A DNA stretch of 64,000 nucleotides from Panulirus ornatus (lineage: Eukaryota > Arthropoda > Malacostraca > Decapoda > Palinuridae): NCBI RefSeq assembly GCF_036320965.1, contig NC_092238.1, positions 22,523,001 through 22,587,000 of the forward strand, in the 5' to 3' direction. Each line of letters begins with the position of its first letter. Position 1 is the first letter of the stretch. The notes beneath the pieces are model-generated. The model was given only the letters and a program-made list of their open reading frames with translations. It ran no database searches and was not told where the DNA came from. Positions 19,484 to 29,871 of this stretch are shown here, piece after piece. The position numbers were made by a program, and so were the translations under genes.

Positions 19484-21280
19484 TTTTTGCTTTGCGCTAT
19501 CTTCCCCCGTTTGGAGGTGGAAAGGAAACAGACGAAAGAAAGGGCCCAACCCCCCCATTAATTATAACGTACGTCCACACACGAAAATTACATCCCCCTA
19601 AAAAGCTTTCCAGTTTACCCCAGAGCTTCACATCCCCTGTTTAAAAACCCATGACGCACGTAAACCCCCGGTTACACATCGACCCAAATTACTCTTTTCC
19701 CTTTGCCCCCCCTTTTCCCCTCTGATGTTCAGGCCCGTCACACAAAATTTTTTTCACTCCATCTTTCCACCCCAATTTTGGGTCTCCCATTCTCTCGTTC
19801 CTCCCCCCTCCGAACATATCCTCTTGGTCAATCTTTCCCACTCTTTCTCTCCATGTCCCCAAACCTTTTCAAAAACCCCCTTTCTGCTCTCTCACCACGC
19901 TTTTTTTTTTTCCCCACATCTCCTTCCCCCTTACTTTTATTTAATCGATCAAACCACCTCACACACACATTGTCCTCAAACATCTCATTTCCAGCACATC
20001 CATCCTCCTGCGCACAACTCTATCCATAGCCCACGCCTCGCAACCATACAACATTGTTGGAACCACTATTCCTTCAAACATACCCATTTTTGCTTTCCGA
20101 GATAATGTTCTCGACTTCCACACATTCTTCAAGGCTCCCAGAATTTTCGCCCCCTCCCCCACCCTATGATCCACTTCCGCTTCCATGGTTCCATCCGCTG
20201 CCAGATCCACTCCCAGATATCTAAAACACTTCACTTCCTCCAGTTTTTCTCCATTCAAACTCACCTCCCAATTGACTTGACCCTCAACCCTACTGTACCT
20301 AATAACCTTGCTCTTATTCACATTTACTCTTAACTTTCTTCTTCCACACACTTTACCAAACTCAGTCACCAGCTTCTGCAGTTTCTCACATGAATCAGCC
20401 ACCAGCGCTGTATCATCAGCGAACAACAACTGACTCACTTCCCAAGCTCTCTCATCCCCAACAGACTTCATACTTGCCCCTCTTTCCAAAACTCTTGCAT
20501 TTACCTCCCTAACAACCCCATCCATAAACAAATTAAACAACCATGGAGACATCACACACCCCTGCCGCAAACCTACATTCACTGAGAACCAATCACTTTC
20601 CTCTCTTCCTACACGTACACATGCCTTACATCCTCGATAAAAACTTTTCACTGCTTCTAACAACTTGCCTCCCACACCATATATTCTTAATACCTTCCAC
20701 AGAGCATCTCTATCAACTCTATCATATGCCTTCTCCAGATCCATAAATGCTACATACAAATCCATTTGCTTTTCTAAGTATTTCTCACATACATTCTTCA
20801 AAGCAAACACCTGATCCACACATCCTCTACCACTTCTGAAACCACACTGCTCTTCCCCAATCTGATGCTCTGTACATGCCTTCACCCTCTCAATCAATAC
20901 CCTCCCATATAATTTACCAGGAATACTCAACAAACTTATACCTCTGTAATCTGAGCACTCACCTTATCCCCTTTTGCCTTTGTACAATGGCACTATGACG
21001 CATTCCGCCAATCCTCAGCCCTCACCATGAGTCATACATACTTTTAAAATTAACCTTACCAAACCAGTCAACAATACAGTCACCCCCTTTTTTAATAAAT
21101 TCCACTGCAATACCATCCAAACCTGCTGCCTTGCCGGCTTTCATCTTTCCCCAAAGCTTTCACTACTTCTTCCTGTTTACCAAATCTTTTCCCTAAAACC
21201 CCCTCACTTTGCACACCACCTCGACCAAAACACCCTATAAAAAGCCACTCTATCATCAAAAACATTCAACAAAACTTCAA
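19484..21280 (-). mobile_element. RTE-like LINE copy L, short 3' UTR, clean core
   Basis: Minus-strand copy. The 3' UTR (19484-19690, short variant) and first coding part are noisy, then 19960-20940 is nearly identical to copies D, F and H. Noise resumes from about 20950 to the 5' truncation at about 21280, inside the RGGVQSERV/LLNVF linker. The abrupt changes in quality look technical. Confidence 0.9.
19959..20933 (-). CDS. LINE reverse transcriptase fragment (324 aa open frame)
   Basis: Intact from LLSIPGKLYGR in RT block 2 through FMDLEKAYDRVD, VGLRQGCVMSPWLFN, QLLFADDTALVADS, FRYLGVDLAADGT and CEAWAMDRVV to LRTMC, where a frameshift cuts it. All RT catalytic residues are present. It is not a complete protein: the linker and C-terminal end are in other frames. 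Confidence 0.8.
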   Translation of the reverse strand: MLSIPGKLYGRVLIERVKACTEHQIGEEQCGFRSGRGCVDQVFALKNVCEKYLEKQMDLYVAFMDLEKAYDRVDRDALWKVLRIYGVGGKLLEAVKSFYRGCKACVRVGREESDWFSVNVGLRQGCVMSPWLFNLFMDGVVREVNARVLERGASMKSVGDERAWEVSQLLFADDTALVADSCEKLQKLVTEFGKVCGRRKLRVNVNKSKVIRYSRVEGQVNWEVSLNGEKLEEVKCFRYLGVDLAADGTMEAEVDHRVGEGAKILGALKNVWKSRTLSRKAKMGMFEGIVVPTMLYGCEAWAMDRVVRRRMDVLEMRCLRTMCV

Positions 21281-21389
21281 AAAAACAAAATACAAAATAC
21301 AAAATACAAAACCAGTACATCCTTCCTACCAACACAAATGTTTTAAAAGTTGAGGTGTACGTTGTTTACTGCTGATGTTTTAATGGTAT
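21281..21389. other. Short unique spacer with AAATAC repeats
   Basis: Starts with four ACAAAAT-like units (21286-21312), then about 75 bp of unique sequence leading into the GTA-rich array. Nothing coding. Confidence 0.6.
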
Positions 21390-22466
21390 TAGTAGTAGTG
21401 GTGGTAGTAAACAGCGGGAGTAACAGTAATAGTTATCATGTATGGTTTGTATAGAGTGGTAGTAAGCAGCAGTAGTAACAGTTAGTAGTTATCATGTATG
21501 GGAGTTAAGTAGTAGTAGTAGTGGTGGTAGTAAGCAGGGGGTAGTAACAGTAAGTGTTATCATGTATGGTGGTAGTATGTGGTAGTAAAGCGGGAAATTA
21601 ACAGTAAGGGAGTTATCATGTATGGTAGAAATAAATAGTGGTAGTAAGCACGGTAGTAACAGTAAGTAGTTTTCATTATGGAAATAGTAATAGTGGTTAG
21701 TAAGCACAGTAGTAACAGTAATTTTTTTAACATGTATGGTAGTAGTAGTAGTAGTAGGGGTGGTAGTAAGCAGTGGTAGTAAGCAGCAGTATAACGTTGT
21801 AGTTATCATGTATGGGAGTAGTATAGTAGTAGTGGTGGTAGTAAGCAGCGGTAGTAACAGTAGTAGTTATCATGTAGGTGGTAGTAGTGGTGGTAGTAAG
21901 CAGCGGTAGTAACAGAAATAGTTTTAAACATGTATGTAGTAGTAGTAGTGGTAGTAAGCAGCGGTAGTAACAGTAAGTAGTTATCATGTATGGTAGTAGT
22001 AATAGTGGTAGTAAGCAGCAGTAGTAACAGTAAGTAGTTATCATGTATGGTAGTAGTAGTAGTAGTAGTGGTGGTAGTAAGCAGCAGTAGTAACAGTAAG
22101 TAGTTATCATGTATGGTAGTAGTAGTAGTGGTAGTAAGCAGCGGTAGTAACAGTAAGTAGTTATCATGTATGGTAGTAGTAGTGGTGGTAGTAAGCAGCA
22201 GTAGTAACAGTAAGTAGTTATCATGTATGGTAGTAGTAGTAGTGGTAGTAAGCATTGGTAGTAACAGTAAGTAGTTATCATGTATGGTAGTAGTAGTAGT
22301 GGTAGTAAGCAGCGGTAGTAACAGTAAGTAATTATCATGTATGGTAGTAGTAGTAGTGGTAGTAAGCAGCAGTAGTAACAGTAAGTAGTTATCATGTATG
22401 GTTGTAGTAGTAGTAGTAGTGGTGGTAGTAAGCAGCAGTAGTAACAGTAAATAGTTATCATGTATG

Positions 22467-22497
<31 letters not shown>

Positions 22498-23053
22498 TAA
22501 GCAGCGGTAGTAACAGTAAGTAGTTATCATGTATGGTAGTAGTAGTAGTGGTAGTAAGCAGCAGTAGTAACAGTAAGTAGTTATCATGTATGGTAGTAGT
22601 AGTAGTGGTAGTAAGCAGCAGTAGTAACAGTAAGTAGTTATCATGTATGGTTGTAGTAGTAGTGGTAGTAAGCAGCAGTAGTAACAGTAAGTAGTTATCA
22701 TGTATGGTAGTAGTAGTAGTGGTAGTAAGCAGCAGTAGTAACAGTAAGTAGTTATTATGTATGGTTGTAGTAGTAGTGGTAGTAAGCAGCAGTAGTAACA
22801 GTAAGTAGTTATCATGTATGGTAGTAGTAGTAGTAGTAGTAGTGTGGTAGTAAGCAGCAGTAGTAAGTAGTTATCATGTATGGTTGTAGTAGTAGTGGTA
22901 GTAAGCAGCAGTAGTAACAGTAAGTAGTTATCATGTATGGTAGTAGTAGTAGTGGTAGTAAGCAGCGGTAGTAACAGTAAGTAGTTATCATGTATGGTAG
23001 TAGTAGTAGTGGTAGTAAGCAGCAGTAGTAACAGTAAGTAGTTATCATGTATG

Positions 23054-23087
<34 letters not shown>

Positions 23088-23221
23088 TAAGCAGCAGTAG
23101 TAAGTAGTTATCATGTATGGTTGTAGTAGTAGTGGTAGTAAGCAGCAGTAGTAAGTAGTTATCATGTATGGTTGTAGTGGTAGTAAGCAGCGGTAGTAAC
23201 AGTAAGTAGTTATCATGTATG

Positions 23222-23255
<34 letters not shown>

Positions 23256-24497
23256 TAAGCAGCAGTAGTAAGTAGTTATCATGTATGGTTGTAGTAGTAG
23301 TGGTAGTAAGCAGCAGTAGTAACAGTAAGTAGTTATCATGTATGGTAGTAGTAGTAGTAGTAGTAGTAGTGGGTAGTAAGCAGCAGTAGTAAGTAGTTAT
23401 CATGTATGGTTGTAGTAGTATGGTAGTAAGCAGCAGTAGTAACAGTAAGTAGTTATCATGTATGGTAGTAGTAGTAGTGGTAGTAAGCAGCATTAGTAAC
23501 AGTAAGTAGTTATCATGTATGGTTGTAGTAGTAGTGGTGGTAAGCAGCAGTAGTAACAGTAAGTAGTTATCATGTATGGTAGTAGTAGTAGTGGTAGTAA
23601 GCAGCAGTAGTAACAGTAAGTAGTTATCATGTATGGTAGTAGTAGTGGTGGTAGTAAGCAGCGGTAGTAACAGTAAGTAGTTATCATGTATGGTAGTAGT
23701 AGTAGTGGTAGTAAGCAGCGGTAGTAACAGTAAGTAGTTATCATGTATGGTAGTAGTAGTAGTGGTAGTAAGCAGCAGTAGTAACAGTAAGTAGTTATCA
23801 TGTATGGTAGTAGTAGTAGTGGTAGTAAGCAGCAGTAGTAACAGTAAGTAGTTATCATGTATGGTAGTAGTAGTAGTAGTAGTAGTGGTAGTAAGCAGCA
23901 GTAGTAACAGTAAGTAGTTATCATGTATGGTAGTAGTAGTAGTGGTAGTAAGCAGCAGTAGTAACAGTAAGTAGTTATCATGTATGGTAGTAGTAGTAGT
24001 GGTAGTAAGCAGCAGTAGTAACAGTAAGTAGTTATCATGTATGGTAGTAGTAGTAGTGGTAGTAAGCAGCAGTAGTAACAGTAAGTAGTTATCATGTATG
24101 GTAGTAGTAGTAGTGGTAGTAAGCAGCAGTAGTAACAGTAAGTAGTTATCATGTATGGTAGTAGTAGTGGTGGTAGTAAGCAGCGGTAGTAACAGTAAGT
24201 AGTTATCATGTATGGTAGTAGTAGTAGTGGTAGTAAGCAGCGGTAGTAACAGTAAGTAGTTATCATGTATGGTAGTAGTAGTAGTGGTAGTAAGCAGCAG
24301 TAGTAACAGTAAGTAGTTATCATGTATGGTTGTAGTAGTAGTGGTAGTAAGCAGCAGTAGTAACAGTAAGTAGTTATCATGTATGGTAGTAGTAGTGGTG
24401 GTAGTAAGCAGCGGTAGTAACAGTAAGTAGTTATTATGTATGGTAGTAGTAGTAGTGGTAGTATGCAGCGGTAGTAACAGTAAGTAGTTATCATGTA

Positions 24498-24546
<49 letters not shown>

Positions 24547-25985
24547 TGTAGTAAGCAGCAGTAGTAACAGTAAGTAGTTATCATGTATGGTAGTAGTAGT
24601 GGTGGTAGTAAGCAGCGGTAGTAACAGTAAGTAGTTATCATGTATGGTAGTAGTAGTAGTTGGTAGTAAGCAGCGGTAGTCACAGTAAGTAGTTATCATG
24701 TATGGTAGTAGTAGTAGTGGTAGTAAGCAGCAGTAGTAACAGTAAGTAGTTATCATGTATGGTAGTAGTAGTAGTGGTAGTAAGCAGCAGTAGTAACAGT
24801 AAGTAGTTATCATGTATGGTAGTAGTAGTAGTGGTAGTAAGCAGAAGTAGTAACAGTAAGTAGTGATCATGTTATGGTAGTAGTAGTAGTAGTGGTAGTA
24901 AGCAGAAGTAGTAACAGTAAGTAGTTATCATGTATGGTAGTAGTAGTAGTGGTAGTAAGCAGCGGTAGTAACTCAGTAAGTAGTTATCATGTATGAGTAG
25001 TAGTAGTAGTAGTAGTAGTTGGTAGTAAGCAAGCAGTAGTTAGTAGTTATCATGTATGGTTTGTAGTAGTAGTGGTAGTAAGCAGCAGTAGTAACAGTAA
25101 GTAGTTATCATGTATTGGTAGTAGTAGGTAGTAGTGTAGTAAGTGTAGTGGTAGTAAGCAGCAGTAGTAACAGTAAGTAATCATGTATGGTAGTAGTAGT
25201 AAGTACGTCGGTAGTAAGTCAGCAGTAGTAACAGTAAGTATTTATCATGTATGTAAGTAGTAGTAGTAGTGGTAGTAAGCAGCAAGTAGTAACAGTAAGT
25301 AGTTATCCAGGTGTGGTAGTAGTTGTAGTGGTACAGTAAGCCAGCAGTAGTACAGTAAGTATCATGTATGGTAGTAGTAGTAGTAGTGGTGTAGTAAGCA
25401 GCACGTAGTAACAGTAAGTAGTTATCATGTATGGTAGTAGTAGTGTGGTAGTAAGCAGCGTAGTAACAGTAAGTAGTTATCATGTATGGTAGTAGTAGTA
25501 GTGGTAGTAAGCAGCGGTAGTAACAGTAAGTAGTTATCATGTATGGTTGTAGTAGTAGTGGTAGTAAGCAGCAGTAGTAACAGTAAGTAGTTATCATGTA
25601 TGGTAGTAGTAGTAGTGGTAGTAAGCAGCAGTAGTAACAGTAAGTAGTTATCATGTATGGTTGTAGTAGTATGGTAGTAAGCAGCAGTAGTAACAGTAAG
25701 TAGTTATCATGTATGGTTGTAGTAGTAGTGGTAGTAAGCAGCAGTAGTAACAGTAAGTAGTTATCATGTATGGTAGTAGTAGTAGTAGTGGTAGTAAGCA
25801 GTAGTAGTAACAGTAAGTAGTTATCATGTATGGTTGTAGTAGTATGGTAGTAAGCAGCAGTAGTAACAGTAAGTAGTTATCATGTATGGTAGTAGTAGTA
25901 GTAGTAGTAGTGGTGGTAGTAAGCAGCAGTAGTAACAGTAAGTAGTTATCATGTATGGTTGTAGTAGTATGGTAGTAAGCAGTAA
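21390..25985. repeat. 57-bp GTA-rich tandem array (4.6 kb)
   Basis: About 80 units of roughly 57 bp. Each has AAGCAGCAGTAGTAACAG, then TAAGTAGTTATCATGTATGG, then a variable (TAG)n stretch of 3 to 15 triplets. Length differences between units are mostly triplet steps within the (TAG)n part. Ends are ragged (21390-21900 and 24860-25400 show many indels), while the centre is very homogeneous. Because the unit is close to a multiple of three, long minus-strand frames of Thr/Leu/Tyr repeats result (up to 1047 codons); these are artefacts. Confidence 0.95.
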
Positions 25986-25989
25986 TCAT

Positions 25990-26015
25990 ACATAAGACGT
26001 AATGAAGTCTTATGT
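25990..26015. other. 9-bp perfect inverted repeat at array end
   Basis: ACATAAGAC (25990-25998), an 8-base loop, then GTCTTATGT (26007-26015), lying just where the 57-bp array stops. Confidence 0.8.
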
Positions 26016-26286
26016 GAGGGAAAATATCATAATCTCTCCTCTGACTCATTTCTTGTGTTTAATATAAATTAGTAACATTTCCCACAACCATTACACAATC
26101 TGTCTGCTACTCTGCCCTTCTCTCGGTACTATAGCCCTTCTCTCAGTATCATAGCAGTTGCGACGGTACTATAACAATTTGGATGGTAGGTACTATAGTC
26201 ATGTCTGGTATGGAGAAAGCAAGTTGTGTAACTATATCCCACAAGGCAGGTGTTATTATTACTGGCCCACTACCTCCTCCTGTACT
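26016..26286. other. Unique spacer, no gene seen
   Basis: About 270 bp with no recognised element. Two GGTACTATA-like words (about 26126 and 26166) recur, perhaps the remains of a short local duplication. Confidence 0.5.
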
Positions 26287-26772
26287 GTGTACCGAGCAAG
26301 CGAGGTACTGCTCTTGGTGGACACAAACAACATAATGTGTACCGAGCAAGCGAGGTACTGCTCTTGGTGGACACAAACAACATAATGTGTACCGAGCAAG
26401 CAAGGTACTGCTCTTGGTGGACACAAACAACATAATGTGTACCGAGCAAGCAAGGTACTGCTCTTGGTGGACACAAACAACATAATGTGTACCGAGCAAG
26501 CGAGGTACTGCTCTTGGTGGACACAAACAACATAATGTGTACCGAGCAAGCAAGGTACTGCTCTTGGTGGACACAAACAACATAATGTGTACCGAGCAAG
26601 CGAGGTACTGCTCTTGGTGGACACAAACAACATAATGTGTACCGAGCAAGCAAGGTACTGCTCTTGGTGGACACAAACAACATAATGTGTACCGAGCAAG
26701 CAAGGTACTGCTCTTGGTGGACACAAACAACATAATGTGTACCGAGCAAGCAAGGTACTGCTCTTGGTGGAC
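26287..26772. repeat. 50-bp tandem array, ~10 copies
   Basis: Unit core GTACTGCTCTTGGTGGACAC with period 50 bp and nearly identical copies. The main difference is CGAGG versus CAAGG in the GCAAGC(G/A)AGG word, a CpG/CpA alternation. An (AC)n stretch (26773-26785) follows the last unit. Minus-strand frames of about 170-260 codons over this array are repeat artefacts. Confidence 0.93.
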
Positions 26773-26785
26773 ACACACACACACA

Positions 26786-27170
26786 GGAAGCAGATGGCCT
26801 CCATCATTGTGTGGTCCAGTAGTCTTGCTGGCTCCTCTCTTATGTGTCAATACCAACTGATTTCCTTGTGGAACCATCCATTGGTATGCTCTTATGACCC
26901 TTCTATATATCGTGCTCTTCTCCTCTACGTATTTCAACTCCCTACCTCCTTATCTATCATTACCATCTATTTCCTTAAAGTAGACAGTGTTTTCTATGGT
27001 CAACAACAACCAATGTTGATATCTTGATTAACCTACTAATGTCTGCTTCTTAAGTGAGTCATGACCTGCCTTTCTTATACCAAACATTTCACCAAGAAAA
27101 AAGCCAACGAAAAACGCATCAACAAAATCCAACCTAATAAACTTACCAAGTGTCTGCTGCAGTAAGGTTA
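26786..27170. other. Unique spacer, no gene seen
   Basis: About 385 bp without recognisable coding potential or element similarity. It ends in GGTTAGGTTAGG, too short to be called telomere-type. Confidence 0.5.
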
Positions 27171-27528
27171 GGTTAGGTGGTGACCACAACGCGTCCATAC
27201 CATACCTGTCCGGGAGAGATAATGAAACATGTTAGGTGGTGACCACAACGCGTCCATACCATACCTGTCCGGGAGAGATAATGAAACATGTTAGGTGGTG
27301 ACCACAACGCGTCCATACCATACCTGTCCGGCAGAGATAATGAAACATGTTAGGTGGTGATCACAACGCGTCCATACCATACCTGTCCGGCAGAGATAAT
27401 GAAACATGTTAGGCGGTGACCACAACGCGTCCATACCATACCTGTCCGGCAGAGATAATGAAACATGTTAGGTGGTGACCACAACGCGTCCATACCATAC
27501 CTGTCCGGCAGAGATAATGAAACATGTT
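27171..27528. repeat. 59-bp tandem array, 6 copies
   Basis: Period 59 bp, core GTGACCACAACGCGTCCATA, six nearly identical units. One variant position (CCGGGAG versus CCGGCAG) splits the array into the first two and the last four units. Confidence 0.92.
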
Positions 27529-27584
27529 ACTACAACAATACCACTTGTTGAACCTGATGTAGCCGCCCTGAGGGCCACATGCGC

Positions 27585-27690
27585 CCCCTATACCCAACCC
27601 TACCCCCTTCCTGTCTTACCCAACCCTACCCCCTTCCTGTCTTACCCAACCCTACCCCCTTCCTGTCTTACCCAACCCTACCCCAGCGAC
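27585..27690. repeat. 26-bp tandem array, ~4 copies
   Basis: Period 26 bp, core CCCCCTTCCTGTCTTACCCA. A short block between the 59-bp array and the ORF1 remnant. Confidence 0.88.
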
Positions 27691-27699
27691 ACGCTCTCC

Positions 27700-28163
27700 C
27701 ACCCACTTTCAAACAGGTCCTTTACTGTGCCATTTACTGATCCACTTCCACTTGGTGAAATCTCTACATTTTTGAATATTTTTAGTGAAATGTTTGAGTT
27801 GGTTCCAACTTCTCGAGTTGCCTGCCCTAAATGTCATCGGCAGTTCATAAGGGATTTTCTCCTCAGAGATGAAGGTAAGTACACTTCTTGTTTGTTCTGC
27901 AACTTACATGACTGGCTTTCGTTAGGTATTGGGAAAAACAGCGAAGCCTTGGAGAAACTAGATATTAGGATGAAAGGGTGTGAAGAGGAAACTGGGTTCT
28001 TAGCGGCGAAAGTGGTTGTGACACAAGAAAAAGACACAGATATATCATGTAGGGTTGATACTTTAGATACTAGGAGAACAACTGTTGACACTGAGCTGGA
28101 AAATACTTCCGACCAGCGAGGAAAATTTGTGGCTGCATTACCCAACCAGCTGCTAACTCTCCT
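27700..28163 (+). pseudogene. CR1-like LINE ORF1 N-terminal remnant (zinc ribbon plus coiled coil)
   Basis: Open on the plus strand. It carries two CxxC pairs, CPKCHRQF (about 27822) and CLFC (27889-27900), about 20 residues apart, i.e. a zinc-ribbon-like knuckle. A heptad-like charged segment follows (KNSEALEKLDIRMKG, AAKVVVTQEKDTD, SCRVDTLDTRRTTVDTELE), probably coiled coil. This order, zinc knuckle then coiled coil then SGNH domain, is known from ORF1 proteins of CR1-type LINEs, and the SGNH blocks follow downstream. The frame stays open from 27472, but that start lies in an array and is not meaningful. It could alternatively be an exapted host fragment; I consider that less likely. Confidence 0.65.
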
Positions 28164-28848
28164 CTTGAACACTAGTTGGTTTGTGTGTAACAGTAGATGA
28201 TGATGAAGTACACCATGATGATCATCTTGAACACTAGTTGGTTTGTGTATAACAGTAGATGATGATGAAGTACACCATGATGATCATCTTGAACACTAGT
28301 TGGTTTGTGTATAACAGTAGATGATGATGAAGTACACCATGATGATCATCTTGAACACTAGTTGGTTTGTGTATAACAGTAGATGATGATGAAGTACACC
28401 ATGATGATCATCTTGAACACTAGTTGGTTTGTGTATAACAGTAGATGATGATGAAGTACACCATGATGATCATCTTGAACACTAGTTGGTTTGTGTATAA
28501 CAGTAGATGATGATGAAGTACACCATGATGATCATCTTGAACACTAGTTGGTTTGTGTATAACAGTAGATGATGATGAAGTACACCATGATGATCATCTT
28601 GAACACTGGTTGGTTTGTGTATAACAGTAGATGATGATGAAGTACACCATGATGATCATCTTGAACACTAGTTGGTTTGTGTATAACAGTAGATGATGAT
28701 GAAGTACACCATGATGATCATCTTGAACACTAGTTGGTTTGTGTATAACAGTAGATGATGATGAAGTACACCATGATGATCATCTTGAACACTAGTTGGT
28801 TTGTGTATACCAGTAGATGATGATGAAGTACACCATGATGATCATCTT
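28164..28848. repeat. 62-bp tandem array inside ORF1, ~11 copies
   Basis: Period 62 bp (CTTGAACACTAG at 28164, 28226 and so on), copies nearly identical. In one frame the unit reads ITVDDDEVHHDDHL, an acidic stretch that leads directly into the SGNH start in the last unit. The array thus looks like an expansion of ORF1 linker sequence. 62 is not a multiple of 3, so it destroys the frame. Confidence 0.93.
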
Positions 28849-29166
28849 GGTTAGGCACTCTATCCTCAGACATCAGAACCAGCAGGAGTTCTGTGCCGAG
28901 GGTAGAAATAGGAAGAACTTGAGTTATGTAGGAGCTAAGATAGAACAAGACCTACATAAGTTAGAGGGCACAGTCGCAAACAATCCAGACGATGTGATTT
29001 TGTCGTTCAGGTGAGGACGAACGATGCAGTTAATGGCAGATCGGAAGAAATAGTAGCGAAGTTTGGGGAAATTGTTAGCCAGTTTAAAGTAAGTCGTAGG
29101 AAGCATATAATATCGGGATTGCTGCCAAGGTATGACGTCAATTCCTGTCCCCTCAGTAGAATGTTG
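28849..29166 (+). pseudogene. CR1-like LINE ORF1, SGNH-hydrolase-like blocks
   Basis: Plus-strand reading gives VRHSILRHQNQQEFCAEGRN (block I; the canonical GDS aspartate is lost, Ser kept), then ANNPDDVILSF. After an in-frame stop at 29012-29014 it gives RTNDAVNGRSEEIVAKFGEI (the GTND block, 29018 onward) and HIISGLLPRYD with SRMLRINR (29104-29166). Esterase/SGNH domains of this form occur in ORF1 of CR1-type LINEs. The stop and the missing block I Asp show decay. Confidence 0.75.
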
Positions 29167-29712
29167 AGGATAAACAGAAGTTCTGTGTAGGGTTGGGTGT
29201 GGTTGTGGTGTGACACTATGTTACTTATGATAAACAAAGGTTCTGTGTAGGGTTGGGTGTGGTTGTGGTGTGACACTATGTTACTTATGATAAACAGAAG
29301 TTCTGTGTAGGGTTGGGTGTGGTTGTGGTGTGACACTATGTTACTTATGATAAACAAAGGTTCTGTGTAGGGTTGGGTGTGGTTGTGGTGTGACACTATG
29401 TTACTTATGATAAACAGAAGTTCTGTGTAGGGTTGGGTGTGGTTGTGGTGTGACACTATGTTACTTATGATAAACAGAAGTTCTGTGTAGGGTTGGGTGT
29501 GGTTGTGGTGTGACACTATGTTACTTATGATAAACAGAAGTTCTGTGTAGGGTTGGGTGTGGTTGTGGTGTGACACTATGTTACTTATGATAAACAAAGG
29601 TTCTGTGTAGGGTTGGGTGTGGTTGTGGTGTGACACTATGTTACTTATGATAAACAGAAGTTCTGTGTAGGGTTGGGTGTGGTTGTGGTGTGACACTATG
29701 TTACTTATGATA
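29167..29712. repeat. 60-bp tandem array inside ORF1, 9 copies
   Basis: Exact 60-bp period. Units alternate between ACAGAAGTTCTG and ACAAAGGTTCTG forms, core GGGTTGGGTGTGGTTGTGGT. The unit sits between the SGLLPR...INR block and the HLN block of the SGNH domain, and in that reading frame it is collinear with both, consistent with a 20-codon ORF1 segment that was tandemly multiplied. Confidence 0.95.
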
Positions 29713-29871
29713 AGCCATGTAGACAAGCTAGACATGTATGCTCTTCATTTAAATGGACTAACTAAAGACCGACTTACCACACTATTGGATGAGAACATTA
29801 AACATTTTTTTTCGATCGAGTTAAACTACTGAGGATAATTTAATGACGATTGAGCTAACGAGAAGACTAGG
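29713..29871 (+). pseudogene. CR1-like LINE ORF1 C-terminal remnant
   Basis: Reads HVDKLDMYALHLNGLTKDRL then TTLLDENIKHFF. HLN with flanking residues corresponds to the last SGNH block (usual DGxHLN; the Asp is gone, His kept) and the short tail of ORF1. A stop occurs soon after, near 29830. Confidence 0.7.

Noticed and set aside
21727..24870. 1047-codon Thr/Leu/Tyr-rich frame on the minus strand
   Set aside because: Direct translation of the 57-bp GTA-rich array; frame and composition follow the repeat, and length changes are triplet slippage.
27160..27180. GGTTAGGTTAGG as arthropod telomeric repeat
   Set aside because: Only two imperfect units next to a 59-bp array; no extended TTAGG tract.
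27841..27900. GAAGGTAAGT as a splice donor in the ORF1 remnant
   Set aside because: The frame stays open through it and the second zinc-ribbon CxxC lies immediately downstream, so it is more likely coding sequence of the retroelement.
27472..28200. Zinc-ribbon frame of 242 codons as a host gene
   Set aside because: Its start lies in a tandem array and its end in another. Downstream in the same strand the SGNH and endonuclease pieces of a CR1-like LINE follow, so an ORF1 remnant is the better explanation.
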